In this document: one piece after another, positions 13,758 through 21,949 of the stretch | Position numbering within the stretch: the first letter of the stretch is position 1 | How the letters are laid out: each line of letters begins with the position of its first letter | Origin: Cupriavidus gilardii | Lineage (GTDB): Bacteria > Pseudomonadota > Gammaproteobacteria > Burkholderiales > Burkholderiaceae | Direction: 5' to 3' | Length of the DNA stretch: 64,000 nucleotides | Assembly: GCF_008801915.1 (NCBI RefSeq) | Contig: NZ_VZOV01000004.1 | Coordinates: 62,001 to 126,000 of the forward strand | Made by a program: the position numbers and the translations under genes | The notes under the pieces: generated by a model | The model's input: only the letters and a program-made list of their open reading frames with translations | Database searches by the model: none | Told to the model about the DNA's origin: nothing

Positions 13758-13843
13758 CCATCTTGCTTGGGGTTGGAATATTCATGCTTGGCGCGTGCGT
13801 AGGAGCGATTGCGGCGCTCGCCGTCAGCTATCAGGAGGAATGA
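13754..13843 (+). CDS. 29-residue membrane mini-protein (DUF3789-like)
   Basis: MTILLGVGIFMLGACVGAIA followed by ALAVSYQEE: one Gly-rich membrane span and a short acidic tail, like the DUF3789 phage mini-proteins. Start and stop each overlap the neighbours (ATGA at both ends), and AGGAGG for the next gene lies in its last codons. Function unknown. Confidence 0.58.
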   Translation: MTILLGVGIFMLGACVGAIAALAVSYQEE

Positions 13844-14259
13844 TGGCATATACCGCAACCCCAACTAGACAGGAACGCCCTTCGGCGCTTTCGTCCTATC
13901 GGTACGACGCGCTTGACGACTTGCTGTATGACTGGTTCCAGCGCGAGCAGAACTATGCGCCAGTCATCGGATACAGCCGCGTCGATCCGGCTTGCACCCA
14001 CGCTGTGACCTCGCGCCAGTGGGACAGCATCGATGACGTGCTCGATAGCCGCGTGGAAGCCTATGTCATGCCCCTGATCTCGGCGGCGATGGATGAGCTT
14101 CCCGGCGATTATCGGCTCGCCATCCTGATCGAGCAACGCAACCGCATGGGCCCCGCGGTGTACCGGAACCCGCGGGCAGGGGATCGGCAGCCGGAGGCTT
14201 ATGCCCAGGCGAAGGAAGCAATCAAGCCGATCCTGCGGCGGAAGGGGGTCGAGTACTGA
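13843..14259 (+). CDS. Unknown protein at the late-regulator position
   Basis: 138 residues, strong AGGAGGAA before the ATG. Sequence has ALDDLLYDWFQREQNYAPVI, VEAYVMPLISAAMDELPGDY and AILIEQRNRMGPAVYRN; helical, with a basic tail. Many temperate phages place a late-transcription activator or antiterminator as the last gene of the early rightward operon, and this gene is in that place. The YAPVIGY and LAI-IEQ-R pattern is reminiscent of RinA/Q-like regulators, but I cannot confirm a family. Confidence 0.55.
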   Translation: MAYTATPTRQERPSALSSYRYDALDDLLYDWFQREQNYAPVIGYSRVDPACTHAVTSRQWDSIDDVLDSRVEAYVMPLISAAMDELPGDYRLAILIEQRNRMGPAVYRNPRAGDRQPEAYAQAKEAIKPILRRKGVEY

Positions 14260-14708
14260 TGAGCGAGAAGAAGATTGCCCCAAGAGCGGCTTTCGAAATG
14301 CAGAAGCGCAATGCGCAATCTCGCGGCATTGGCTGGGAACTGACCTTTGAACAGTGGTGGGAAATTTGGGAGCCGGTCTACCACCTCCGGGGCCGTGGGA
14401 AGAACGGCCTGTGCATGGGAAGGGAGCGGGACGAGGGCCCATATGCTGTCGGGAATGTCTACATCACGACAAACCTTGGCAACATGATGGACTATCACCG
14501 GCGCGGCAAGCGCGTGGATAAAAAGCGCCAAGAGGCAATTGAGCGAGGCGGCGCACCTGTTAACGGCTATGGATGGGCGCACCCGAAGGGGAGAACGAAG
14601 GGAATTGAAACCCGGAGTGAGGCGATGAAGCAAAAACGCAAAGGGGACCACTATATAGCTTGCGTTCTCGATGGAGATGATGTACTCTGCGCATCAGAGT
14701 CGCCCTAG
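14259..14708 (+). CDS. HNH-related homing-type protein, small
   Basis: 149 residues. Contains NAQSRGIGWELTFEQWWEIW, LCMGRERDEGPYAVGNVYIT and LGNMMDYHR. The D-x-GPY-x-x-x-NV-x-I-T element matches the His-less HNH-like proteins that phages carry as free-standing genes, with the N-V-x-I turn corresponding to the N-R-W turn of standard HNH enzymes. The rest is basic (KRVDKKRQEAIERGG). Ends just before a terminator. Nuclease activity is not certain because the usual His pair is not seen. Confidence 0.55.
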   Translation: MSEKKIAPRAAFEMQKRNAQSRGIGWELTFEQWWEIWEPVYHLRGRGKNGLCMGRERDEGPYAVGNVYITTNLGNMMDYHRRGKRVDKKRQEAIERGGAPVNGYGWAHPKGRTKGIETRSEAMKQKRKGDHYIACVLDGDDVLCASESP

Positions 14709-14722
14709 GTGCGTCTAAAAAC

Positions 14723-14753
14723 AGCCCGGCAGCCCACAAGCGCCGGGCTTTTG
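14723..14753 (+). terminator. Terminator ending the rightward early operon
   Basis: Stem AGCCCGGC / GCCGGGCT (14723-14730 with 14742-14749), loop of 11 bases, then TTTT. It lies 15 bp after the last early gene. Late genes beyond it would need antitermination or a separate promoter. Confidence 0.82.
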
Positions 14754-14767
14754 CGTTTACTCACGCA

Positions 14768-14827
14768 TGGCACCTCATCCGCTGCGGACCGCGGCGGTGA
14801 ACCGACCCGGCCGGGTACGAGGTGTCA
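14768..14827 (+). ncRNA. Possible three-way-junction RNA
   Basis: An outer 9-bp stem (14768-14776 with 14819-14827, one G-U) encloses two arms: a 7-bp stem 14779-14785/14791-14797 with loop GGACC, and a 4-bp stem 14805-14808/14813-14816 with loop GGCC. It sits between the early terminator and the second homing endonuclease gene and does not match a tRNA or a ribozyme that I know. It may be a leader structure, a fragment of a mobile element or chance in G+C-rich DNA. Confidence 0.3.
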
Positions 14828-14877
14828 GCCGTGAGGGAATGCGCAGCCTGATTGATCGTTCAGACAAGGATGAAGTC

Positions 14878-15348
14878 GTGAACCAAGAAACGCTTATTAA
14901 CCTATTCGATTACCGTGATGGCGGCCTTTACTGGCGCGTCGATCGGGGCAGCAATGCGAAGGCTGGAAATAGGGCCGGCCGCTTGCTGCAAACTGGGTAC
15001 AGAACCATCCAGATCTCTGGCAAGAGGTATCAGGAGCACCGTTTGGTTTTTCTGCTGCATCACGGAGTGATGCCAACGCAGATCGACCACATCAACGGCG
15101 TGAAAGATGACAATCGGATAGAGAACCTGCGCCCAGCAAATCATTCGCAGAACCAGATCAACACTGCCGCACGGCCCGGCGCGTCGGGCGAGCGCGGTGT
15201 CCGATTCAAGCCAGAGAAGAATAGATGGATCGCTCGGATCTATCGAGATGGGAAGGAGATTCGAATAGGCTCCTTCAAAACGAAGGAAGAAGCGGTCGAC
15301 GCATACCGGGCGGCTGCGAAAGAGATGTACGGCGAGTTTGCTAGATAG
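14878..15348 (+). CDS. HNH-AP2 homing endonuclease
   Basis: 156 residues from GTG 14878 (AAGGA upstream); an in-frame ATG at 14839 is an alternative. HNH core: EHRLVFLLHHG, QIDHINGVKDDNRIENLRPA, with D-H-I-N-G and N-R-I-x-N-L-R-x-A intact. An AP2-type DNA-binding domain follows (GERGVRFKPEKNRWIARIYR, IRIGSFKTKEEAVDAYRAAA). This is the classic free-standing HNH-AP2 homing enzyme of phages. It stands alone between two terminators, just ahead of the packaging genes. Confidence 0.88.
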   Translation: MNQETLINLFDYRDGGLYWRVDRGSNAKAGNRAGRLLQTGYRTIQISGKRYQEHRLVFLLHHGVMPTQIDHINGVKDDNRIENLRPANHSQNQINTAARPGASGERGVRFKPEKNRWIARIYRDGKEIRIGSFKTKEEAVDAYRAAAKEMYGEFAR

Positions 15349-15396
15349 AGCGGCCCCTCAACTTGTCTCCTACCCTCGCACCCCACCCGCGAGACT

Positions 15397-15421
15397 GCCC
15401 CGCCTAATGCGGGGCTTTTTT
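15397..15421 (+). terminator. Terminator after homing endonuclease
   Basis: Stem GCCCCGC / GCGGGGC with a five-base loop followed by TTTTTT. It separates the endonuclease gene from the late genes that start at 15435. Confidence 0.88.
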
Positions 15422-15434
15422 ATTCCTGAGTCCT

Positions 15435-15821
15435 ATGACTGACGCCGAAATCGAACGCGAAATCCAAGCGAAGGGCAAGACCGCGCCGCGAGTGACGCCG
15501 GCCGATGTCGAGGCCAACATCGCCAGCGAGCACTATTTCACGGCGGCCGAAGGGGTATTCGGTGCGGAGGTGGAGGCCAGCAAGGGGGAAAGCCTTTACC
15601 GGGAGACAACGGTGCCGGCGCCGCTGGCGCTGCTGACCTTCTGCGTGCTGGTGCTGCGCAACGGCTTCACCGTGACGGGAGAGTCGGCCTGTGCCAGCCC
15701 GGAGAACTTCAATCCGGAAATCGGCCGCAAGATCGCGCGTCAGAACGCTGTCACCAAGGTGTGGCCGCTGATGGGTTACTCGCTGCGCGAGAAGCTGGCC
15801 GTTCTGGAGGGTGACGAGTAA
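15435..15821 (+). CDS. Phage Gp49/66-family protein
   Basis: 128 residues. The C-terminal two thirds match the Phage_gp49_66 family: LTFCVLVLRNGFTVTGESAC, SPENFNPEIGRKIARQNAVT and KVWPLMGYSLREKL. These proteins occur in many phages and are usually near packaging or lysis genes; their role is not known. First gene after the terminator and probably the first late gene here, although no promoter stands out in the 14 bases between. Confidence 0.8.
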   Translation: MTDAEIEREIQAKGKTAPRVTPADVEANIASEHYFTAAEGVFGAEVEASKGESLYRETTVPAPLALLTFCVLVLRNGFTVTGESACASPENFNPEIGRKIARQNAVTKVWPLMGYSLREKLAVLEGDE

Positions 15822-15855
15822 ATGCAACTGAGTTGAAAAAGAATCGGGAGAAATC

Positions 15856-16140
15856 ATGGCGCACGGCGGAAAGCGTGAAGGCGCCGGACGCCCGAAAGGT
15901 ACGCCGAACAAGCTGACCAAGGACGTCCGAGAAGCCATCTTGCAGGTAGCAGAAGGCTTGGGAGGTCCCGAAGGAATGCTGCGCTGGGCTCAGACGAACG
16001 AGGTCAACGAGCGCATCTTCTGGTCGCAGATTTACCCGAAGGTCTTGCCGAAAGAGGTTAAGGCCGAGCTCACTGGCGAGGACGGTGGGCCCATCAGCGT
16101 CATTCAGCGGGTCGTGGTCGATCCTAAGGGACAGAAGTGA
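15856..16140 (+). CDS. Terminase small subunit-like protein
   Basis: 94 residues, GGGAGAAA upstream. Front GKREGAGRPKGTPNKLTKDV is the basic DNA-contacting start seen in many small terminase-type proteins, followed by a helical part (VREAILQVAEGLGGPEGML, IYPKVLPKEVKAELTGEDG). Shorter than most small terminases, so it could be a reduced form. It lies two genes ahead of the large subunit. Expected role: recognise phage DNA for packaging. Confidence 0.7.
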   Translation: MAHGGKREGAGRPKGTPNKLTKDVREAILQVAEGLGGPEGMLRWAQTNEVNERIFWSQIYPKVLPKEVKAELTGEDGGPISVIQRVVVDPKGQK

Positions 16141-16532
16141 GAAACGAATGGCTGGACCGAGATTTGCTGCGGTCGCCGGTCTACTTCACTTTGTGCACCA
16201 ACGCGGCTCAGTTCCACGCAGAGCTGCGCAGCATGAAAGTGCCGCGCGATACGTGGCCGAATTTCCTGACAACGGCGCGCGCAGACGCAACGGCGCACTT
16301 CTTCAACAATCCCGCGAAGGATGTTTGCTGCATCGTTTGCATTCATCCGGACAAAGATCGGGATCAGATTGAGATTGCTGGCCTTCTGGTCCATGAGGCA
16401 GTCCACATCTGGCAGGAGACGCGAGATCTGATCGGTGAAAGGAACCCGAGCCCAGAGTTCGAGGCTTACGCGGTTCAGTCCATCTCGCAGCGCCTTATGT
16501 GGGAATACCGGCGGCAGGTGTTCGGTTCGTGA
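16137..16532 (+). CDS. HExxH putative metalloprotein between terminase genes
   Basis: 131 residues from a GTG overlapping the previous stop. The segment AGLLVHEAVHIWQETRD carries HEAVH at residues 86-90, with Glu107/109 in PEFEAYAVQ about 20 residues later, the spacing of gluzincin metallopeptidases. Cys pairs VCCIVCIHP precede it. Similar proteins occur next to terminase genes in Burkholderia and Pseudomonas podoviruses. Protease activity is inferred from the motif only; a structural zinc site is possible. Confidence 0.62.
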   Translation: MRNEWLDRDLLRSPVYFTLCTNAAQFHAELRSMKVPRDTWPNFLTTARADATAHFFNNPAKDVCCIVCIHPDKDRDQIEIAGLLVHEAVHIWQETRDLIGERNPSPEFEAYAVQSISQRLMWEYRRQVFGS

Positions 16533-17767
16533 CCGTCCTGCAGTTGCAGACGCCGCGGGTATTTCTCCCGCTGCTCGAGCCAGCGCGCTACAAGGGCGCG
16601 CACGGTGGCCGAGGCTCGGGCAAGTCCCACTTCTTCGGGGAAATGCTGATCGAGCGCAGCATCATGCAGCGCACCGATGGGGTCTGCGTTCGAGAAGTCC
16701 AGAAGTCTCTAGACCAGTCTGTCAAGAAGCTGCTGGAAAGCAAGATCGAGGCGATGAATGCCGGCGCCTACTTCGAGGTGCAGGACAAGAAGATCCTGGC
16801 CAAGAACGGCGGTCGGATCATCTTCCAGGGCATGCAGAACCATACGGCGGACTCGATCAAGTCGCTGGAAGGTTACGACGTGGCGTGGGTCGAGGAAGCG
16901 CAGAGCCTGAGCCAGCGCAGCCTTGACCTACTGCGCCCGACGATCCGCAAGCCTGGATCGGAACTGTGGTTCAGCTGGAACCCGAGCCAAGAGACGGACC
17001 CGGTTGACGTGCTGTTGCGCGGGCCAAAGCCGCCTCCTGGCGCTGTGGTTATCGAGGTCAACTACTCGGACAACCCGTTCTTCCCCGACGTGCTGCGGGA
17101 GGAAATGGAGTACGACAAGGGCCGCGACCCGGACAAGTACGCGCACATCTGGCTTGGCCAGTACCAGCGCAACACCGAGGCGCGCGTGTTCCGCAATTGG
17201 CAGGTCGAGGAATTCGAGCTTCCGGAAGGCACGATCTACCGGCTTGGCGCGGACTGGGGGTTCTCGGTCGATCCGACGGTGCTGATCCGTTGCGCCATCG
17301 AAGGCAACCGGCTGTACGTCGATTACGAGGCGTACATGATCGGCTGCGAGATCGTGAACCTGCCTGAGCTGTTCATGTCGGTGCCGGACGCCGAGAAGTG
17401 GCCGATCACGGCTGATTCTGCGCGGCCAGAAACGATCAGCCACATGCAGAAGAACGGCTTCCCGAAGATCCGACCAGCGATCAAGGGCGCCAAGTCCCTT
17501 GAAGAGGGCGTCGAGTTCCTTAAGAGCTTTGACATCGTGGTCCATCCACGCTGCAAGCACCTGATCGATGAACTGACGCTGTATCGGTACAAGGAGGACC
17601 CGTTGACGGGTCAGGTTCTGCCGATCCTTGAAGACAAGCACAACCACGTGATAGACGCGCTTCGGTATGCCTGCGAGGGTGCCCGGCGAGCGGCGGCTAC
17701 TGGTCGTGCTCCTGTGAAATTGAAGTTGCCGACCCGGTCGACCGGCGCCGGCGCATGGATGGCATAA
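16529..17767 (+). CDS. Terminase large subunit
   Basis: 412 residues from GTG 16529 (GTGA overlap with the previous gene); a frame-open ATG at 16499 lies inside that gene. ATPase motor: Walker A GGRGSGKSHFF (Lys32), Walker B DVAWVEEAQ, coupling motif WFSWNPSQ. Nuclease domain: LGADWGFSVDPTV, then PITADSARPETISHM and KHNHVIDALRYA, which supply the three acidic metal ligands. This is the Terminase_3/PBSX-like type. It packages DNA into the prohead and cuts it; intact length and motifs. Confidence 0.93.
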   Translation: MTVLQLQTPRVFLPLLEPARYKGAHGGRGSGKSHFFGEMLIERSIMQRTDGVCVREVQKSLDQSVKKLLESKIEAMNAGAYFEVQDKKILAKNGGRIIFQGMQNHTADSIKSLEGYDVAWVEEAQSLSQRSLDLLRPTIRKPGSELWFSWNPSQETDPVDVLLRGPKPPPGAVVIEVNYSDNPFFPDVLREEMEYDKGRDPDKYAHIWLGQYQRNTEARVFRNWQVEEFELPEGTIYRLGADWGFSVDPTVLIRCAIEGNRLYVDYEAYMIGCEIVNLPELFMSVPDAEKWPITADSARPETISHMQKNGFPKIRPAIKGAKSLEEGVEFLKSFDIVVHPRCKHLIDELTLYRYKEDPLTGQVLPILEDKHNHVIDALRYACEGARRAAATGRAPVKLKLPTRSTGAGAWMA

Positions 17768-19870
17768 ATGGCAAAACGTGAAAAGGCGATCGTAGAGGAA
17801 GCGCACAAGCGCTTTGCTCTATGCGAGGAAGCAGAGGCGACGAATCGCCGTTTGTTCCTCGAAGACCTGCGCTTTGCTAATGGAGATCCCGACAATCATT
17901 ACCAGTGGCCCGATCAGATCCTGCGCTCGCGCCAGGAGGATCAGCGCCCGATTCTGACGGTCAACAAGGTCAAGCAGCACAACCGCCAGATCTCGAACGA
18001 GGCGCGCCAGAACAAGCCGTCCATTCGCGTCTATCCGGTGGACAGTGGGGCCGACAAGAAGACGGCCGACATTTACAACGGGATCATCCGCCATATCGAG
18101 CAGAACTCGGATGCGGATACGGCCTACGACACCGCGGCGGAATTTGCGGTGGATGCGGGCATTGGCTATTGGCGCGTGACGACCGAGTACGTCAGCGAGG
18201 AGAGTTTCGAGCAGGAAATCTACATCCGGCGTGTCAAGAACCCGCTGAACATCTTCCTGGACCCGAACATCGAGGAAGCGGACGGCTCTGATGCCAAGTT
18301 CGCATTCGTGTTCCAGGATCTGCCCTGCGAGGAATTCAAGGCGCAGTATCCGAACGCCAAGCAGATCGGCTGGCCGAAGCTGGGCGGCGGTGATGCGTGG
18401 CTGAACAAGGACACCATCCGCATCGCCGAATACTTCTGCATCGAGGAGCTGACCGATACGCTGATCGCCGATGAGAATGGCAACACCATTCTGATGTCGG
18501 CAATGTCGCCGGAAGATCGCGAGCTGATCGACGCGATGCCAATCCAGCGCAAGCGCACAGTCAAGCGCCGGAAGGTCAATTGGTACTTCATTGCTGGCGA
18601 CAAGGTGCTTGAGCAGCGAGATTGGCTCGGTAAGTACATCCCCATCGTCCGCGTCGTCGGCGATGAGGTGGACATCGACGGCAAGACGGATCGGAAGGGC
18701 AACACGCGTGCGCTGAAGGATGCGCAGCGGATGTACAACTACTGGACATCCTGCGCCACCGAGTTCGTCGCCCTGCAGGGCAAATCGCCCTATGTGGGGC
18801 CCGCCCGGGCGTTCGAGGGCTACGAGAAGTACTGGAACAACGCCAACATGGTGAACTTCCCGTACCTGCCCTACAACGACGTGGACGCGGAAGGTCAGCC
18901 AGTGACGCCGCCGCAGCGTCAGATGCCGCCGACGATGGCTCAGGGCTACGTTGACGGCATGCGCATCGCGGCCGAAGAACTGAAGATGGCATCGGGCCAG
19001 TACGATGCCTCGATGGGAGCGCGGTCCAACGAGACGAGCGGCAAGGCAATCATGGCGCGCCAGCGCGAGGGCGATACGGCAACGTTCCACTTCGTCGACA
19101 ACGTCGCTCGGGCCATCAAGTACACAGGCCGCATCCTGATCGACCTGATCCCGAAGATCTACGACACGCCGCGGATCGTCCGGATTCTTGGCGAGGATGG
19201 CAGCGAAGATCACGCCAAGATCGACCCGCAGCAGCAGCGCGCGTTTGTCGAGAAGCGTGACGCGATGACCGGGGAGATTGAGCGCATCTACAACCCCGCT
19301 GTCGGCCGCTATGACGTGGCCGTGAGCGTCGGTCCGAGCTACACCACGCGTCGCCAGGAAGCGTTTGACGCGCTGACGCAGATGGTGCAAGGCAACCCGC
19401 AGCTTTTGGCGACGGCTGGCGACCTGATCATGAAGGCAGCCGACTTCCCGATGGCGGATGAGCTGGCCGAGCGGCTGGAAAAGATGGTGCCGCAGGAGTT
19501 GAAGGGCGAAGACGAATCGCCGGCCATTGCTCAAATGCGGAAGCAGCTGCAGCAGATGCAGGGCCAGCTTGCCACGCTTGGTCAGGAGTACAACAAGCTG
19601 GCAGAGGGCAAGGATCTGGATCGCCAGAAGCTTCTCATCGATCGCTACAAGGCCGAGACGGAGCGCCTCAAGCTCATTTACCCGACGATGCCCGTTCCGA
19701 TCGCCAACGAGATCGCTGCGGATATGGGCCTGCAGGCCATGGCGTCTCCGGACATCTATCCGGGTGGCCCTCCCGGACAGGAAGAAATGCAACAGGAACC
19801 CGCCTCGGCGGGTTTTTTTATGCCCACAGATTCCGCAGGCCTTCAGGCCCCGGATCAACAGCCCATGTGA
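17768..19870 (+). CDS. Portal protein (P22 gp1-like)
   Basis: 700 residues, starting directly after the large terminase stop. Matches the P22-type portal: front RPILTVNKVKQHNRQISNEA, RQNKPSIRVYPVD, GIGYWRVTTEYV, central GPSYTTRRQEAFDALTQM and a C-terminal helical barrel. It forms the dodecameric DNA gate at the head vertex. Odd point: the last 25 codons run through a strong terminator (19797-19819), giving an EPASAGFFMP segment, so the natural C-terminus may once have been earlier. Confidence 0.9.
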   Translation: MAKREKAIVEEAHKRFALCEEAEATNRRLFLEDLRFANGDPDNHYQWPDQILRSRQEDQRPILTVNKVKQHNRQISNEARQNKPSIRVYPVDSGADKKTADIYNGIIRHIEQNSDADTAYDTAAEFAVDAGIGYWRVTTEYVSEESFEQEIYIRRVKNPLNIFLDPNIEEADGSDAKFAFVFQDLPCEEFKAQYPNAKQIGWPKLGGGDAWLNKDTIRIAEYFCIEELTDTLIADENGNTILMSAMSPEDRELIDAMPIQRKRTVKRRKVNWYFIAGDKVLEQRDWLGKYIPIVRVVGDEVDIDGKTDRKGNTRALKDAQRMYNYWTSCATEFVALQGKSPYVGPARAFEGYEKYWNNANMVNFPYLPYNDVDAEGQPVTPPQRQMPPTMAQGYVDGMRIAAEELKMASGQYDASMGARSNETSGKAIMARQREGDTATFHFVDNVARAIKYTGRILIDLIPKIYDTPRIVRILGEDGSEDHAKIDPQQQRAFVEKRDAMTGEIERIYNPAVGRYDVAVSVGPSYTTRRQEAFDALTQMVQGNPQLLATAGDLIMKAADFPMADELAERLEKMVPQELKGEDESPAIAQMRKQLQQMQGQLATLGQEYNKLAEGKDLDRQKLLIDRYKAETERLKLIYPTMPVPIANEIAADMGLQAMASPDIYPGGPPGQEEMQQEPASAGFFMPTDSAGLQAPDQQPM
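19797..19819 (+). terminator. Terminator inside the portal reading frame
   Basis: Stem AACCCGCC / GGCGGGTT with loop TC-G region and seven T, placed within the final codons of the portal gene. It can still work because RNA polymerase reaches it whatever the frame. It would lower expression of scaffold and coat unless late transcription is antiterminated. Confidence 0.75.
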
Positions 19871-19920
19871 GGGCTTAACCGTACCGGCGCGTATCACCGG
19901 GCTTAATCGCTTGGGAAACC

Positions 19921-20670
19921 ATGAACGACGAAGTGCAAGGCGCGATCCCGGCGCCGGCAGATGATGCCGAACAGGTGCAGCAGGTCGAAACCACTAGCTC
20001 TGAAGCGACCGCAGAGCAGGCAGCGGAACAGCAAACCGAGCATCAGGAGCCGGAGCAGAAGAAGGAGCCCTGGTTCCAGAAGCGGATCGGTGAGCTGACC
20101 CGCGAAAAGTACGAGGCAAGGCGTGCCGCCGAGCAGTACCAAGCCGAGTTGCAGCAGTACCGCGAGCAACTGGCTCGGCTTCAGCAAGGCGAAGCAGCGC
20201 CGCAGATGCCTGATGCCCCCCATGTGGATGTCGAATCTCTGGTGGAGCAGCGGGCGGCGGCAAAGCTGGCAGAACAACGCTTCAACGAGTCGTGCAACAA
20301 GGCATATGAAGCTGGCACCAAGGAGTTTCCGGACTTCGACCGTGCCGTCTCGAACCTTCAGATGTTGGGCGCCAACCGGGAATTCCTGGAGCTGGTGGTC
20401 GAGTCTGATGCAGGGCACAAGTTGCTCCATCGCCTTGGCAACGACATGGACGAAGCGGCGCGGATTCTGCGCCTGCCGCCCGTACAGATGGCGCGTGAGC
20501 TGACGAAGCTGGAATTCAGCATGAAGCAGCCCCCCGCACCGAAACCTGTCTCTAAAGCGCCCGACCCCATCAAGCCTATCGGCACGGGGAAGACGGCTGA
20601 CTCTGGCCTGAGCGACGACATCCCTATCGATGAGTGGATGCGGCGACGGAACAAGCAGCTTCGGCGCTGA
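19921..20670 (+). CDS. Scaffolding protein
   Basis: 249 residues. Very acidic, Glu/Gln/Ala-rich N-terminus (about residues 1-50), a coiled coil (WFQKRIGELTREKYEARRAA and YQAELQQYREQLARLQQ), a helical middle (FPDFDRAVSNLQMLGANREF, AARILRLPPVQMARELTKLE) and a Pro-rich then basic C-terminus (DEWMRRRNKQLRR), the usual coat-binding end of a scaffold. Its place between portal and coat is that of P22 gp8. It guides coat assembly and leaves the mature head. Confidence 0.85.
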   Translation: MNDEVQGAIPAPADDAEQVQQVETTSSEATAEQAAEQQTEHQEPEQKKEPWFQKRIGELTREKYEARRAAEQYQAELQQYREQLARLQQGEAAPQMPDAPHVDVESLVEQRAAAKLAEQRFNESCNKAYEAGTKEFPDFDRAVSNLQMLGANREFLELVVESDAGHKLLHRLGNDMDEAARILRLPPVQMARELTKLEFSMKQPPAPKPVSKAPDPIKPIGTGKTADSGLSDDIPIDEWMRRRNKQLRR

Positions 20671-20680
20671 TCGCCAACCC

Positions 20681-20703
20681 AACCCCGCTTCGGCGGGGTT
20701 TTG
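20681..20703 (+). terminator. Terminator between scaffold and coat genes
   Basis: Stem AACCCCGC / GCGGGGTT around a TTCG tetraloop, followed by TTT. It lies 11 bp after the scaffold stop and 19 bp before the coat gene, so it may set scaffold-to-coat transcript ratio or stop unmodified polymerase. Confidence 0.8.
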
Positions 20704-20721
20704 CATTTCTAGGAGCCTACG

Positions 20722-21912
20722 ATGGCAAATACCCTGCTCACCCCCGACATGATCACGAAGGAGGCGCTGCGCATCCTTCACCAGAAGCTGAATTTCGTCG
20801 GCAACATCAACCGCCAGTACGACGACTCGTTCGCCAAGTCCGGCGCCAAGATCGGCGACACGCTGCGTATTCGCAAGCCGGTCCGCTACACCGTGACCGA
20901 TGGCGCTGCACTCGGCTCGCAGGACTCGACCGAAACCAGCGTTTCGCTGCCGATCACGAACCAGAAGCACGTGCCGATGTCGTTCACTTCGGCTGAACTG
21001 ACCCTCGACATCGACGAGTTCTCGAAGCGCTTCATCGAACCTGCCATGGCTCAGTTGGCCGCTTCGGTGGAATTCGACGTGCTGTCCAAGCGCTACAAGG
21101 ACGTGTTCAACGTCGTGGGCACGCCGGGCTCGCCGCTGAACAGCCTGAAGACGGTGTTGGAAGGCCGCAAGAAGCTGAACGACAACCTGGCGCCGAACGA
21201 CGGCAAGCGATTCACGATCCTGAACACCCAGGCCAACGTCGATCTGGTCGATGCGCTCAAGGGTCTGTTCCAGGATTCGGCCGCGATCAAGGAGCAGTAC
21301 AAGGAAGGCATGATGGGCCGTACTGCCGGCTTCGACTTCTACGAAAACACCCTGATGCCGATTCATACGGCAGGTGCTGGCGTGGATGACGCCTATCTGG
21401 TGAACGGCGCGGGCCAGACCGGCTCGTCGCTGGTGGTGGATGGCGGCACTGGCGCACTCAAGGCTGGTGACGTGTTCACCATCGCCGGTGTGTTCCAGGT
21501 CCATCCGGAAACCCGCCAATCCACCGGCGTCCTGCAGCAATTCGTCGTGACGGCTGACTATGCTGGCGGCGCTGGCAGCGTGGGAATCTCGCCGGCCATC
21601 ATCACCTCGGGTGCCTACCAGACCGTCTCCGGCTCGCCCGCCGACAACGCGGCGATGACCTTCATCGGCGCTGCCTCGACCGCCTTCCAGCAGTCGCTGC
21701 AGTTCCACGAGTCGGCCTTCACCTTCGCAACCGCCGATCTGGTGCTGCCGCAGGGCGTGGATTTTGCCTCGCGCCAGACCTACGACGGTATCTCGCTGCG
21801 GATCATCCGCCAGTACGACATCAACACGGACGCCTTCCCGTGCCGCGTTGATGTGCTGTACGGCTCGGCGTCTCTGTACCCGCAGCTCGCGGTTCGCGCC
21901 GTCAACAACTAA
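20722..21912 (+). CDS. Major capsid (coat) protein, P22 gp5-like
   Basis: 396 residues with AGGAG before the ATG. Front LLTPDMITKEALRILHQKLN, then YDDSFAKSGAKIGDTLRIRK and VPMSFTSAELTLDIDEFSKR match the P22 coat family (HK97 fold with an inserted I-domain); GISPAIITSGAYQTVSGSP and the end LYPQLAVRAVNN also fit. Builds the icosahedral head on the scaffold. Length is slightly under P22 coat. Confidence 0.92.
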   Translation: MANTLLTPDMITKEALRILHQKLNFVGNINRQYDDSFAKSGAKIGDTLRIRKPVRYTVTDGAALGSQDSTETSVSLPITNQKHVPMSFTSAELTLDIDEFSKRFIEPAMAQLAASVEFDVLSKRYKDVFNVVGTPGSPLNSLKTVLEGRKKLNDNLAPNDGKRFTILNTQANVDLVDALKGLFQDSAAIKEQYKEGMMGRTAGFDFYENTLMPIHTAGAGVDDAYLVNGAGQTGSSLVVDGGTGALKAGDVFTIAGVFQVHPETRQSTGVLQQFVVTADYAGGAGSVGISPAIITSGAYQTVSGSPADNAAMTFIGAASTAFQQSLQFHESAFTFATADLVLPQGVDFASRQTYDGISLRIIRQYDINTDAFPCRVDVLYGSASLYPQLAVRAVNN

Positions 21913-21949
21913 GCGTGAGGGGCGCCTCGGCAACGGGGCGCCTGTTCCT

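Noticed and set aside
14761..14836. Possible tRNA after the early terminator
   Set aside because: Only two arms form inside the closing stem and there is no anticodon arm or T-loop TTC.
14767..14877. Longer form of the HNH-AP2 endonuclease starting at 14767
   Set aside because: It would read through the hairpin-rich leader, and the added residues (Arg/Pro/Gly-rich) do not resemble the family; GTG 14878 has a ribosome site.
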